DNA from: Thalassolituus alkanivorans
GTDB taxonomy: Bacteria; Pseudomonadota; Gammaproteobacteria; Pseudomonadales; Oceanobacteraceae
DNA: 64,000 bases
Assembly: GCF_020447205.1 (NCBI RefSeq)
Contig: NZ_JAJAEL010000049.1
Coordinates: forward strand, 115,745-179,744
Direction: 5' to 3'
Position 1 is the first letter of the stretch, and every line of letters starts with the position of its first letter. Positions 1-9,242 of this stretch are shown piece after piece. Position numbers and translations under genes: made by a program. A model generated the notes under the pieces. That model was not told the DNA's origin. It searched no databases and worked only from the letters and a program-made list of their open reading frames with translations.

Positions 1-1950
1 GTTTTCCAGTACCACAGCGTTTTTCATCAGTTGGTTAAGGCTGTTGAGGCGCTCAATACCATCGTGAATATGCACCAGCCCCTGCTGCAGTTGTTGCTGG
101 GCTTCGTCGGCACTCCAGTCATCGTGGTGCTCGGTTAAGAAGCTTTCGGCCAGACGGATATTGCCCAATGGCGTATTCATTTCGTGGGCAATGCCCATCA
201 CCAGCTGGCGCAGTGCGAGGGTCTTTTCTTTTTGCAGGTGCATCAGCTCCTGCTCCTGCTGATACTGTTCGGTGACGTTCTGGCCGGAGCCAATCCAGGC
301 GGCACGTTCGCCCGGTGCGCGTTTGCGGATGGTCAGTGACACCATCAGGCGTTCACCGGTCAGGGGCTGAATAATGGCAACAACAAAAGCCTGTACACGT
401 CCGCTGTCGCGCAGTTTGCGCCACAGGGCCCGGCGCTGTGAGGCTTCGGCGATCAGGCTGTCAAAGCTCGGGTTGTCATTGCTGAAATGATTCTGCTCGC
501 TGTAACCCAGCATGGTGCGCCAGGCCGGGTTGGTTTTGAGGAAAAACCCTTCTTCGTCGAGCTGGAATTTTCCGGTCAGTGAGTTCTGATACAGGTCTTC
601 GTAGTCGCGCAGATACTGAATGGCATCTTCCTGGCTTTTCAGCATCGCTTTACGCGCCGCCAGCTGATCTTTCTGCAGACGCATAATACGCTCACCCAGC
701 GCCAGCGACAGCAGAATGACTTCCATAAAGGAGCCGATCTGATAGGCGTACAGAGTAAAGGTATTGGTCGGAATCAGGCCCAGGCTGCGGGCATTGGCCA
801 GAATCAGTCCGGTTATCAGCATGATCCAGGCAATGGTGAAGAAGCGTGCGGCTGATTCGCCGCCAATCCAGACACGGATGCTGACAATAAGAGCCGATGC
901 GGTTATCAGCATGCTGAGAAGATTGTTAATCGGCACCATTACTTCGTAATGCAGCAGCGGAATCATCAGCAGGGTGACGAGCGTGATCGCGGTGTATACA
1001 CGGAACAACCGGTAGGCTGCCGGGCTGTGTTGCTTCAGGCGTAAAAAATTGGGCACAAAGAAACACAGAATCAGCTGATTCACAGAGAACGCCAGCAGAA
1101 ACGCGCTGTTATTAATCATCGGCAGTTCTGGCCAGAAGAACTGGAAGGCTGAACCTTCATAAGTCATATGAAATAACAGGAACGACAGCACAAACGCCGA
1201 GTAATAGAAGTAACTGCGCTCGCGGGTAGCGAAGAAAATAAACAGGTTATAAAGGCCCATTACCAGCATGGTGGCGTAGTAGCCGCCACGCAGGATGTTA
1301 TTCATCAGCAGTTCGTTATGCAGCGTCTGACTGTCGACCAGACTGGCCGGTAACTGATAAGTGCCGTGGGTTTCAACGCGCAGCAACAGCAGGTAGTCGT
1401 GTCCCTTGTCGGTCGGCAGGTGAATAATGGTGTTCGGGTGCGATACATCGCGGTTTATGTCGAACGGCTGTAAATCACCGGCCTGTTTGTGTACACATTC
1501 ACTGCTGTTGTTGTAGGGGCGCGGGCACAGGTACATATCGACCTGATCAAGCAGTGAATAGCGGTTCCACAGGTACCAGTCATCCAGGCTGCCGGTGCTG
1601 AGCGAAGTGCGCAACCAGAAGGCTGAATCGCTGAAGCCAAAATTCAGACTGTCGGATTTACTGTTCTGCCAGCTGTCCGTCAGCATGGCGGCATCGGGCG
1701 TCAGGCTGCGATGCGGATCTTCCAGCCACTGACTGTGGCGGCCGATGCTGAAATCGCCCGGCATATTCAGGTTTAAGACCGGCGGTAACAGCGGCAGGCT
1801 AGCGGAAGTTTTGTCGTTTGGCGTGTGCGGTACGGGATCCGACGCCAGAGCACTGCTGTGCTGGGTAAAAGAAAATAACAGCAGCATAAACATCACCGGC
1901 AGCGACCGGAGCAGCGGCTGAGGGAATAACGCGCGACTGGCTATAGCCAT
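1..1950 (-). CDS. 7TM-DISM sensor histidine kinase with PAS domain (3' end outside window)
   Basis: Open frame from ATG at 1950 to the left edge (650 codons, no stop in the window). In order: a signal peptide; a periplasmic 7TMR-DISMED2-like sensory domain (about residues 50-200) with two cysteines in a CPRPYNNSSEC stretch; seven membrane segments (about 210-400); a short coiled coil; a PAS-like domain with FQLDEEGFFLKTNPAW; then a HisKA dimerisation helix with the H-box GIAHEMNTPLGNI. The HATPase part must lie beyond base 1. DISM receptors are thought to sense extracellular small molecules, often carbohydrates; the ligand here is unknown. The conserved histidine suggests an active kinase, and no receiver domain is visible. 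A small membrane protein gene ends 25 bp upstream on the same strand, so the two may be cotranscribed. Confidence 0.85.
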   Translation of the reverse strand, partial: MAIASRALFPQPLLRSLPVMFMLLLFSFTQHSSALASDPVPHTPNDKTSASLPLLPPVLNLNMPGDFSIGRHSQWLEDPHRSLTPDAAMLTDSWQNSKSDSLNFGFSDSAFWLRTSLSTGSLDDWYLWNRYSLLDQVDMYLCPRPYNNSSECVHKQAGDLQPFDINRDVSHPNTIIHLPTDKGHDYLLLLRVETHGTYQLPASLVDSQTLHNELLMNNILRGGYYATMLVMGLYNLFIFFATRERSYFYYSAFVLSFLLFHMTYEGSAFQFFWPELPMINNSAFLLAFSVNQLILCFFVPNFLRLKQHSPAAYRLFRVYTAITLVTLLMIPLLHYEVMVPINNLLSMLITASALIVSIRVWIGGESAARFFTIAWIMLITGLILANARSLGLIPTNTFTLYAYQIGSFMEVILLSLALGERIMRLQKDQLAARKAMLKSQEDAIQYLRDYEDLYQNSLTGKFQLDEEGFFLKTNPAWRTMLGYSEQNHFSNDNPSFDSLIAEASQRRALWRKLRDSGRVQAFVVAIIQPLTGERLMVSLTIRKRAPGERAAWIGSGQNVTEQYQQEQELMHLQKEKTLALRQLVMGIAHEMNTPLGNIRLAESFLTEHHDDWSADEAQQQLQQGLVHIHDGIERLNSLNQLMKNAVVLEN

Positions 1951-1975
1951 GGAATAATCCTGAAAATAAAAGATG

Positions 1976-2497
1976 TTACTGGTTATAGGCGAGTGCCAGT
2001 GTGAGCAGGGTCAACCAGCCGACCAGTCCGGCCACAATTGCCGCCCAGTTCTGGCCTGAAAGCTCAGTATTCTGCGCAAAAAAATGCAGATGTTTGTCGT
2101 GAATCTGATTGATGCTCTGATTTGCCAGCAGGTTGGGCAGCAGTGTCATCAGGTTAAGCAGAATCCCCCAGGGATGATCGGTAGCCAGTAACCACAGTGG
2201 CACCAGCGTAAAAATCAGAAACAACAGGTAAATACGTAAAGGCGACCAGCGCGGAGTAGCGTTTTCAACCCGTGCACGCTGATGAATCCGGCGATAAAGA
2301 TCGTACTGGTAGACAACAGCCAGCAGTGTACGCAGCAACGGGTTAACCGCTTCACCACGGCGTTGCAGTTGCAGCCAGTTGCGGTATGTCCAGAACAGCG
2401 CGTAGAGGCCAAAGGTAGCCAGTGTCAGTTCGATCAGTTTTTCCGTACCGACCTGAAAGAAGGTGGCTTTATGCTGTTGTTCCGGGTGAGGCTGCAT
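1976..2497 (-). CDS. small polytopic inner-membrane protein of unknown function
   Basis: 173 codons, ATG at 2497. I do not recognise a named family with confidence; the organisation resembles DUF4234-like membrane proteins. Four hydrophobic segments are visible: around residues 20-38 (LIELTLATFGLYALFW), 88-103, 108-125 and 150-170, with a basic region (RR, RRIHQRAR) between the first two. There are no cysteines or catalytic-looking motifs. It lies 25 bp upstream of the 7TM-DISM kinase on the same strand and could be an accessory membrane partner, but that is only positional. Divergent from mksF; about 120 bp of shared upstream DNA separates them. Confidence 0.6.
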   Translation of the reverse strand: MQPHPEQQHKATFFQVGTEKLIELTLATFGLYALFWTYRNWLQLQRRGEAVNPLLRTLLAVVYQYDLYRRIHQRARVENATPRWSPLRIYLLFLIFTLVPLWLLATDHPWGILLNLMTLLPNLLANQSINQIHDKHLHFFAQNTELSGQNWAAIVAGLVGWLTLLTLALAYNQ

Positions 2498-2618
2498 GAA
2501 GGTTCCTGAAATGGTGGCCTACAGAGTCATTACGCCGGCAGTATACCCCGGCTGTTTGCACGGGGAAATGCCGTCAGCGCCTTCATAATGTCAGTACTGG
2601 TGCGGGCTGGCGGGGGAT

Positions 2619-4199
2619 GTGTCGCGGCGCTGGTCATTGGCGCAGGCTTTCAGTAATCTAGCCGGTCATTTAATCCGCCTTACAGATACATTTTGTATGT
2701 TTTTTGAACAGGAACGAGGGCAGTTTTTCCGCCCGTTGACCGGCAAGTACCGTGCTCAGGTGATGGAGAGCCTGCGCGAGCTGTACCAACGCCTGTACAG
2801 CTCCAGCAGTGCCGATTACGGTCAGGCTCTGGCCCGCGATACCCTGATTGAAATCTTTCAGGAAGCACTGGTGCGTGCGCCACTGTTGGCGGACGAAGGT
2901 CTGTCAGATGAGCAGCAGAATGATGCTGCCAGTGACGACAACAGCGAAGGCCGTTTCCGCACCAGCCGCGATCAGGCCGTTTGGGTGCTGAACCAGCTGC
3001 TGGAACATGGCTGGATCGAAAAGCAGGTAGACGAAGCAACGCTGCAGAGTACCTTTGCCTTCAGTCGTTATGGCCGGCTATTTACTGAACCCTTTGTGGC
3101 TGAAAGCCGCAGCATGGCGCGCACCCGCCACCGTAATACCCGTAATACCCGTAACTCACTCGAGTCTTTTCTGGAACGTGGCGATATTTACGATCTGCTG
3201 GATGCCTACGAATATTCCGAGCGCATCATCAGCGACTTCACCGATGTGATCGCCGAGCTGGAAGAGCGCAAACGTGATCTGGTACGGGAAATGGAAGATC
3301 AGCTGCTGGTGCAGCGTGCCAGTGAAGCCTTCTTCGACTTTATGGAAAACCGTTTCCAGCCTGACCTGTCGGTACGTTTATCGGCCGATAACGTGGAAAA
3401 ACACCGCGATCAGATCAGCCAGCTGATTAATGGTATCCGCAAGCGCGATAAAGCCTTTAAAGCCAATGCCGAACGCCGCCTGCGCGAATTATTACCGGAT
3501 ATTGCTCAGGAAGGGCAGTCGGTGCTCTGGACCATTCTCGACGGCATTGAAATGCGCCTGCGTAATGCCTCCGACATTATGTTGCCGGCCCTGCGCAAAG
3601 CGCTGCAAAGCTTTACCAAGCGCGCCGATATTATTATTCGCCAGATGAGTTATCTGGCGTCGCAGCAGCACAACGATGTACTGGCGGTCTGTAAGCGTCT
3701 GGCAGCAATGCCGGAAAAACAGCAGAACGCCTTGCTGGATAAAGCCGCCGACCGTATGGACGTACCACAGATTGCACTGGTTGATCCGGGGCAGGTGCGT
3801 CTTGCCGCACCGCGTCAGCGTCGCATGATTGATGCCGCCGTTGATGATGGTCAGGGCGATTTTGATGTGGATGCACGCAAGGATATTTATATCCAGCAAG
3901 TGCTGGATCAGGCCTTCCTGGTGAATCAGCAGGCCCTGAAAACCTATATGCAGAAGCATCTGGGCAGTGGCCGTAAAGTGTCTACCCGTGAATTACCGAT
4001 TGAAAATGCCAAAGATTTTCTTGCGGTTGCTCATGCCATCGGGCTGGGTGCCGCTGATGGTTTATCGAGTGAATTTGAATTCCGCATTGAATACGACGAG
4101 CAGGCCGACACTGAGCGTACTGACGGGGCTGAAAACAGCGCCACGTATTTCCTGAAAAAAGACCACTTCACCTTCGAGCTGGTGCAGAAAGAGTCCTGA
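2619..4199 (+). CDS. mksF: MksF/JetA-type kleisin of a bacterial condensin
   Basis: Kleisin subunit of an MksBEF (Wadjet-like) SMC complex; it links the two SMC heads and carries the KITE protein. The family call rests on the N-terminal [18 protein letters not shown] region, typical of JetA/MksF, the long helical middle ([20 protein letters not shown]) and the downstream KITE and SMC genes. The open frame begins with GTG at 2619 (526 aa), but the family-like sequence begins at Met27 (ATG at 2697), so the true start may be there; neither has a convincing Shine-Dalgarno. The stop is 2 bp before mksE. The role is chromosome organisation and/or defence against plasmid DNA. Without MksG the chromosome role is more likely here, but that is inference. 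Confidence 0.85.
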   Translation: MSRRWSLAQAFSNLAGHLIRLTDTFCMFFEQERGQFFRPLTGKYRAQVMESLRELYQRLYSSSSADYGQALARDTLIEIFQEALVRAPLLADEGLSDEQQNDAASDDNSEGRFRTSRDQAVWVLNQLLEHGWIEKQVDEATLQSTFAFSRYGRLFTEPFVAESRSMARTRHRNTRNTRNSLESFLERGDIYDLLDAYEYSERIISDFTDVIAELEERKRDLVREMEDQLLVQRASEAFFDFMENRFQPDLSVRLSADNVEKHRDQISQLINGIRKRDKAFKANAERRLRELLPDIAQEGQSVLWTILDGIEMRLRNASDIMLPALRKALQSFTKRADIIIRQMSYLASQQHNDVLAVCKRLAAMPEKQQNALLDKAADRMDVPQIALVDPGQVRLAAPRQRRMIDAAVDDGQGDFDVDARKDIYIQQVLDQAFLVNQQALKTYMQKHLGSGRKVSTRELPIENAKDFLAVAHAIGLGAADGLSSEFEFRIEYDEQADTERTDGAENSATYFLKKDHFTFELVQKES

Positions 4200-4201
4200 A
4201 T

Positions 4202-5164
4202 ATGTTGCAGATCATTGAAAAAGAGTTAGAAAAAGAAGGCCTCAGCCAGCGTGATTTTTCCGAATTACTGGTACGTCTGCTGGATTATGGTGTTGTCTGC
4301 CGTGACGAAAGCCAGATTGAGCAGCAGCTGTACGACCGCTACCTGCGACTGGAAGAATTAATCGGCGATTATCTGTCGCTGCTGGGCATCCGTATTCAGC
4401 ACGACCGCCGTTTTCAGTTTGTGCGTTTATATCCGCCCGGTGCCCAGGTGCCCGGCATGGTGGATGATCCTCAGAACAGCGGTGCCCAGGCATTCCGCAG
4501 CCGCTTAAATCAGAACGAAGTGGCGTTGATTCTGGTGCTGCGCGCGCAATACGACAAAGCACTGCGCGAAGGTATGGTGGATGAACAGGGCTGCGTCATG
4601 GTATCGCTGGAAGCGCTCAGCATTGCCATGAAAAATCTGCTGAAACGCACCCTGCCGGAAAACCTGACTGAGCGTAAAGCGCTGTTCCGCCGCTTAAAAC
4701 AATTACGCCTGGTGCAGATTGCCAACGAAGATACCTTAACCGATGGCGATATGTGGCTGCGTGTACGGCCGATGATTATGAGCTATGTCTCCGATCAGGT
4801 GCTGTCGGAATTAATGGAAGACGAGCAGCAGGAAAATGCGGATGCCGCTGAGCAGCTGACTGCTTCTGCTGCAGGTGAAACCGCAGAGAACGCCAGCGCT
4901 GACGATTCTGACGAGTCTCTGCAGGCTGCAGCAGAAGAGGCTGCCGAAAAGACCGAAGGTGTTTTTGAAGGTGCTGCTGAAGAGGTTACTGACGAAGCCG
5001 CTGACGATAGCGTGGCAACAGAAGATACCGTGTCGACCGTTGCCGAAGAGCCTGCAGCTACGGCAGAAGAATCAACGGCTACTGCTGCAGAGCAGGCGCC
5101 GGAAGAAACAGAAGAGCAGGCAGCCGACAGTAAAAAACAACCTGCCAGTTTGTTTGGGGAATAA
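4202..5164 (+). CDS. mksE: MksE/JetB-type KITE subunit with long acidic tail
   Basis: Tandem winged-helix KITE subunit (DUF4194 family) that binds the MksF kleisin. ATG lies 2 bp after the mksF stop and the gene ends 5 bp before mksB, so translation is surely coupled. The folded part is about residues 1-205, matching family length ([29 protein letters not shown] is replaced here by a shorter quotable core: [14 protein letters not shown]). From about residue 206 to 320 there is a low-complexity tail of Glu, Ala, Thr, Asp and Ser, probably disordered and strongly negative, ending in [10 protein letters not shown]. Such a tail is not part of the KITE fold. It could mimic DNA, regulate loading or bind a partner; none of these is shown by sequence. 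Confidence 0.85.
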   Translation: MLQIIEKELEKEGLSQRDFSELLVRLLDYGVVCRDESQIEQQLYDRYLRLEELIGDYLSLLGIRIQHDRRFQFVRLYPPGAQVPGMVDDPQNSGAQAFRSRLNQNEVALILVLRAQYDKALREGMVDEQGCVMVSLEALSIAMKNLLKRTLPENLTERKALFRRLKQLRLVQIANEDTLTDGDMWLRVRPMIMSYVSDQVLSELMEDEQQENADAAEQLTASAAGETAENASADDSDESLQAAAEEAAEKTEGVFEGAAEEVTDEAADDSVATEDTVSTVAEEPAATAEESTATAAEQAPEETEEQAADSKKQPASLFGE

Positions 5165-5169
5165 TTGTC

Positions 5170-8100
5170 ATGTTTTTAAAGAAGTTTATTTACGTTAACT
5201 GGGGCAATATTCCGGCAACCGAATTTGAATTCGGCCCGATTAATTTACTGTCTGGCGGTAACGGCTCGGGTAAAACCACCGCAGCCGATGCGATTCAGAC
5301 CATTATGACCGCCGCCCACGATACGCTGTTTCATTACAACCCGGGTCAGGACGAAGCTACCCAGCGTGGCCGTGGTAAAAACGTCCGTACCCTGGCGTCT
5401 TATGTGCTGGGTTGTGACGACGGCAGCTATGCCCGCCCGAACGGTGCCGTAGGTTATCTGGCTGCGGTTTTTCATCCGACCGTTGGTGCCGATGGTGCCG
5501 CCGGTGAAAGTGGTGAACCTTTTACCGCCATTATTGGTGTCAGTGCATCCATTGATCGTGCCGGCAGTCAGCCGGTGGCGCGTCAGAATGATCTGCAGTT
5601 TTATATCGTCACCGAACAGCTGACGCTGTCGGATTTTCTGCATGATGATAAAGACGGTCAGCGTAATGTGATCGAGCTGAATAAATTGCCTGGTCATCTG
5701 AAAGGGCGCATGGATGCCAGCAATATCGAAAAATACGATACCAAAAAACAATATCTGCGCCGTCTGTACGGAGCACTGCGTGGCCGCACCGATGCGGTGA
5801 GTGAGCGCGAAGCGATGAATGCCGCGCGTACCTTCTCGCGTTTTATGGCGTATAAACCGGTTAAAAGCATCAACGGTTTTGTTGCCAACGAAATTCTTGA
5901 AGCCAAAGATCTGGGTGATGCGATCCGCAGCGTTTCCGATCTGATGAAAACCATTTATGCGATGGAATCGGATGCCAATACCCTGGCAGAAACCATCGCC
6001 ATTCTGAGCAATACCAAAGGTGCCTCACAGCGTTATATCGATCAGTGGATCGATTACAACGTACTGGAATATACCGCCGCCAAGAGCCGCTATATCAATG
6101 ATCAGCGCGCGTATCTGGCGGCTAAAGAAAAGCAGCAGGGCATCCGTGAGCGTCTGCATAAAGCGGAAAAAGAACGGGAAACCGCACAGGAACGCCGCAA
6201 GCAGTTGCGTGAGCAGCTGATCAGCATGGAAGCCCAGCGCCGTGGTATCGATGCGCTGCAGGATAAAGACGCTGCCGAACAAGCCATTGCCGAAGGTAAA
6301 AAACAATTACAGCAGCAGGCCATTCCGCTGCTGGAGCAGGACCAGTTATTACAGGCCTCGTTGCGTGCTACCGAACTGGTGTACGGCGCGTTGCAGAAAA
6401 CCTCCATCGGTCTGGAAATTCCGACTCTGGGGCAAAAGAAAATTATCGATCAGGCCAAACAGGTTCTGGCGATTAAAGATCAGGGCGCGGTTGATTTCCG
6501 CAAACTGCTGGGCAAAGACTGGGTTGATCTGTCACCGCTGGAAGCGCACCTGGATGATGCCCAGCAACAGCAGATGCTGGTTAACCAGTGGCGTGAGCGT
6601 TTCCATTCCACCGAGCTGGAAAGCAGTGGTATTTCCCTGCGCGATCAGATTGCCAAGCAGGTCGATCGCCGCGAACAGAAGCTGCAGCAGATTCAGGGCC
6701 GCATGGCGCAGAAGCAGGCCGATATCGACAGTCTGGAATCGCGTCAGCTGAATTATCCGGGTTTTGTCCGTCAGGCTCTGGAAGCGATTCGCCGGGAATG
6801 TCCGCAGGCTGATCCGCGCGTACTGGCCGACTACGTGGAAATTACCGACCCACAATGGCAGAGTGCCATTGAAGGTTATATCGGTGGTGCCCGTTTCAGC
6901 ATTATTGTGGAATCGGTATTTGAAGCCGAAGCTGCGCATATTTTACGTTCTATTCCGGGCGGCAGCCGGGCACGGGTTATTCAGGGCGAAAAAGCGAAAA
7001 AAGACTGTGAGCGCCTGAAATTATCCGATAAATCCATTATTCATTTAATGGAATTTGAGCACGCTACCGCGCGTTATTACCTCGAAGCCAGTTACGGTTC
7101 GGTTGAACAGGTGGCCGATGCCCAGGCGCTGCGTATGACCCGTCGTGGTGTCACTAAAGACGGCCTGGGTTCCGGTGCTTATTCGGTTTATCGCTGCGAC
7201 CTTGACGATACCGAACTGGTGTTTGGTCTGGGCGCCCGTGAGCGCGCGCTGGCGGCGAAAAAAGCAGAATATGAGGCCCTGGTTGAGCAGGCTAACGAAG
7301 CGGCTTACCAGCTGAAACAGGTTCAGCAATTATTGGATGCGGTTAATTTGCTGCGCCATGTGAGTTTTGCCGATCAGATGCAGCAGATGCTGGATACCCA
7401 GTATCAGATGCAGCAGGCCGAACAGGCATTAAGCAATGTGGATCTTTCTGACTTCTCGCAGCTGGAAAGCCAGTTCGATGCACTGAAAGAAAAAGCTGAT
7501 GATCTGGATGCCCAGATTAAAGAACTTGATGGTGAGCTGGGACGTTTACAGCAACAGCTGAACGACAGCGAAAAACAGTGCAAAAATCTGAGTGATCAGC
7601 AGGAACAGACGTCTGAGGTGGCGGACAGCAAAGAAGAAGCCCTGCGTCATATTGTCAGCGTCTGGCCGGAATTCGATACCGAAGCTCGGCTGGCGGCAGC
7701 AGATACCGAAGCGCAGGAAAGTCCGGCGGATGCGATTGAAAATCATCGTAAAAGCATCAGTCAGGAACTTAATTCCACGGCTTATGAAATCGAGCGCAAT
7801 ATTGCCGAACATAATCTGCGTTGTCAGACCATGGATGCCATTGTCTATACCCCGGATTATCGTCAGGAACACAGCGTTGCCTTCTTTAAAACCGTTTGTG
7901 GTCTGGAACGCGAAGTTGAGCGCGTTTATAACCGCCTGAAAAATAATATTCTGGTGGAGAAACAGGACAAACTGGTGCAGCTGCGCGAAAGCTTTAACAA
8001 CGCCTTTGTGACCAACCTTTGTCACTCCATTTATCAGGCTATTAATGATGGTAAGCGCATCCTTGAAGACCTGAATAAAGAGCTGGCACACCATCAGTTT

Positions 8101-8826
8101 GGTGCTGACCGCGAAACCTACTGGTTCGATTGGCAGTGGGTGCCGGAGTACAAAGAATACTGGCAGTTCTTCGAAGAAATTATCAAAAACCCGAGCCTTG
8201 GCGACGGTGCGACACTCTTTACCGCTGATCTGTCGAAAAACTCCAAACGCGTGCGTGATCACCTGATGACCATGCTGCTCGACGATGATGAGCAGAAAGC
8301 AATGCGTGAGCTGGAGCGGATTTCCGATTACCGCAATTACCGTGCCTACGAAATTTACAAGCAACCGGCCAATAAAGAGCCAATTGCACTGAGCCAGTAC
8401 GGTACCGGCTCCGGCGGTCAGCTGGAAACTCCGGCTTATATTATCCGTTCGGCGGCCATTACCTCGGCCTTCCGTTTTAACGAAGGGGATACCCATCTGC
8501 GCGTGGTTCTGGTGGATGAAGCCTTCTCGAAAATGGATGAAACCCGCTCGAAAGAGGTGATTAATTACCTCACTGAAAGTCTGGGTCTGCAGCTGCTGTT
8601 TATTATGCCAACCAGTAAATCCGGGCCATTTATGGATCTGATTTCCAACCAGTTTGTATTCTCCAAAGTACCGCTGACCGGCGGTCAGAAAAAAGGTGAA
8701 CTGCAGACCCGGGTATTGATTGATCGTCAACAGTGCAATCAGGAAAAAGTCAAAGAGCTGTGGGCGAATCATCGCCGCACCATCCGCCATCAGGCGGCGC
8801 TAGATTTTATGGAGGAGTTTGCCTGA
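5170..8826 (+). CDS. mksB: MksB/JetC-type SMC ATPase
   Basis: 1218 aa SMC-like ATPase, motor of the MksBEF complex. N-terminal head: Walker A GGNGSGKT at residues 29-36 in LLSGGNGSGKTTAADAIQT. Two long coiled-coil arms (about 300-560 and 680-860, rich in Gln, Glu and Lys heptads) flank a hinge around 570-680 (EITDPQWQSAIEGYIGGARF). C-terminal head: ABC signature SQYGTGSGGQ near 1075 and Walker B RVVLVDEAFSKMDE near 1111-1124. All ATPase motifs look intact. Length and motif spelling fit MksB/JetC rather than MukB. The TGA stop overlaps the ATG of the next gene (TGATG at 8824-8828), so the globin is translationally coupled to it. Confidence 0.92.
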   Translation: MFLKKFIYVNWGNIPATEFEFGPINLLSGGNGSGKTTAADAIQTIMTAAHDTLFHYNPGQDEATQRGRGKNVRTLASYVLGCDDGSYARPNGAVGYLAAVFHPTVGADGAAGESGEPFTAIIGVSASIDRAGSQPVARQNDLQFYIVTEQLTLSDFLHDDKDGQRNVIELNKLPGHLKGRMDASNIEKYDTKKQYLRRLYGALRGRTDAVSEREAMNAARTFSRFMAYKPVKSINGFVANEILEAKDLGDAIRSVSDLMKTIYAMESDANTLAETIAILSNTKGASQRYIDQWIDYNVLEYTAAKSRYINDQRAYLAAKEKQQGIRERLHKAEKERETAQERRKQLREQLISMEAQRRGIDALQDKDAAEQAIAEGKKQLQQQAIPLLEQDQLLQASLRATELVYGALQKTSIGLEIPTLGQKKIIDQAKQVLAIKDQGAVDFRKLLGKDWVDLSPLEAHLDDAQQQQMLVNQWRERFHSTELESSGISLRDQIAKQVDRREQKLQQIQGRMAQKQADIDSLESRQLNYPGFVRQALEAIRRECPQADPRVLADYVEITDPQWQSAIEGYIGGARFSIIVESVFEAEAAHILRSIPGGSRARVIQGEKAKKDCERLKLSDKSIIHLMEFEHATARYYLEASYGSVEQVADAQALRMTRRGVTKDGLGSGAYSVYRCDLDDTELVFGLGARERALAAKKAEYEALVEQANEAAYQLKQVQQLLDAVNLLRHVSFADQMQQMLDTQYQMQQAEQALSNVDLSDFSQLESQFDALKEKADDLDAQIKELDGELGRLQQQLNDSEKQCKNLSDQQEQTSEVADSKEEALRHIVSVWPEFDTEARLAAADTEAQESPADAIENHRKSISQELNSTAYEIERNIAEHNLRCQTMDAIVYTPDYRQEHSVAFFKTVCGLEREVERVYNRLKNNILVEKQDKLVQLRESFNNAFVTNLCHSIYQAINDGKRILEDLNKELAHHQFGADRETYWFDWQWVPEYKEYWQFFEEIIKNPSLGDGATLFTADLSKNSKRVRDHLMTMLLDDDEQKAMRELERISDYRNYRAYEIYKQPANKEPIALSQYGTGSGGQLETPAYIIRSAAITSAFRFNEGDTHLRVVLVDEAFSKMDETRSKEVINYLTESLGLQLLFIMPTSKSGPFMDLISNQFVFSKVPLTGGQKKGELQTRVLIDRQQCNQEKVKELWANHRRTIRHQAALDFMEEFA

Positions 8827-9242
8827 TGTATGACTCTGTGGAAGAAAAGCGCCCTTATGGGCAGGGCGATGCGTCTTTTCAGGCGGCCGGTGGCTTTGAT
8901 GGTATCAAAGCCCTGGTTGATGATTTTTATGCGGCGATGGATACCCTGCCGGAAGCGGCGCATATTCGCGCGATGCATCCGGCCGATTTATCAACCTCGG
9001 CCGATAAACTGACGCGATTTTTGTGTGGCTGGCTCGGTGGTCCGCGTTTGTTCAGCGAAAAATACGGCCCGATTGCGATTCCTAAATTTCATCAGGCGTT
9101 TCCTATCGGTCCGGCGGAGCGCGACGCCTGGTTGCTGTGCATGAAAGTCGCAGCGGCTAAACAGCCCTTTGCCGATGACTTTAAAACCTACCTGCTGGAG
9201 CAGCTCTATGTGCCGGCGGAACGCAGTCGCAGTCGCGATTAA
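8826..9242 (+). CDS. group II truncated hemoglobin
   Basis: 138 aa 2-on-2 globin. Diagnostic residues: Tyr35 in the B helix (DDFYAAMD), proximal His89 (PKFHQAFPIGPAERDAW) and Trp102 at G8; the FPIGPAERDAWLLCM block is typical of group II. It binds heme and probably O2 or NO; members are linked to NO detoxification and redox sensing. I chose the ATG at 8826, which shares one base with the mksB stop. A longer in-frame reading from 8733 overlaps the SMC head and gives no globin sequence in its first 31 residues. The 3' end overlaps the next gene by 35 bp. Placement as the fourth gene of a condensin operon is odd (see findings). Confidence 0.9.
   Translation: MYDSVEEKRPYGQGDASFQAAGGFDGIKALVDDFYAAMDTLPEAAHIRAMHPADLSTSADKLTRFLCGWLGGPRLFSEKYGPIAIPKFHQAFPIGPAERDAWLLCMKVAAAKQPFADDFKTYLLEQLYVPAERSRSRD

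Noticed and set aside
7546-8790. Minus-strand open frame of 414 codons opposite mksB
   Set aside because: It is a shadow of the mksB C-terminal head, which has all ATPase motifs; the reverse frame has no family sequence or ribosome site.
2619-9242. Complete Wadjet defence system or MukBEF
   Set aside because: JetD/MksG is absent and the fourth gene is a globin; motif spelling and gene order fit MksFEB, not MukF-MukE-MukB.
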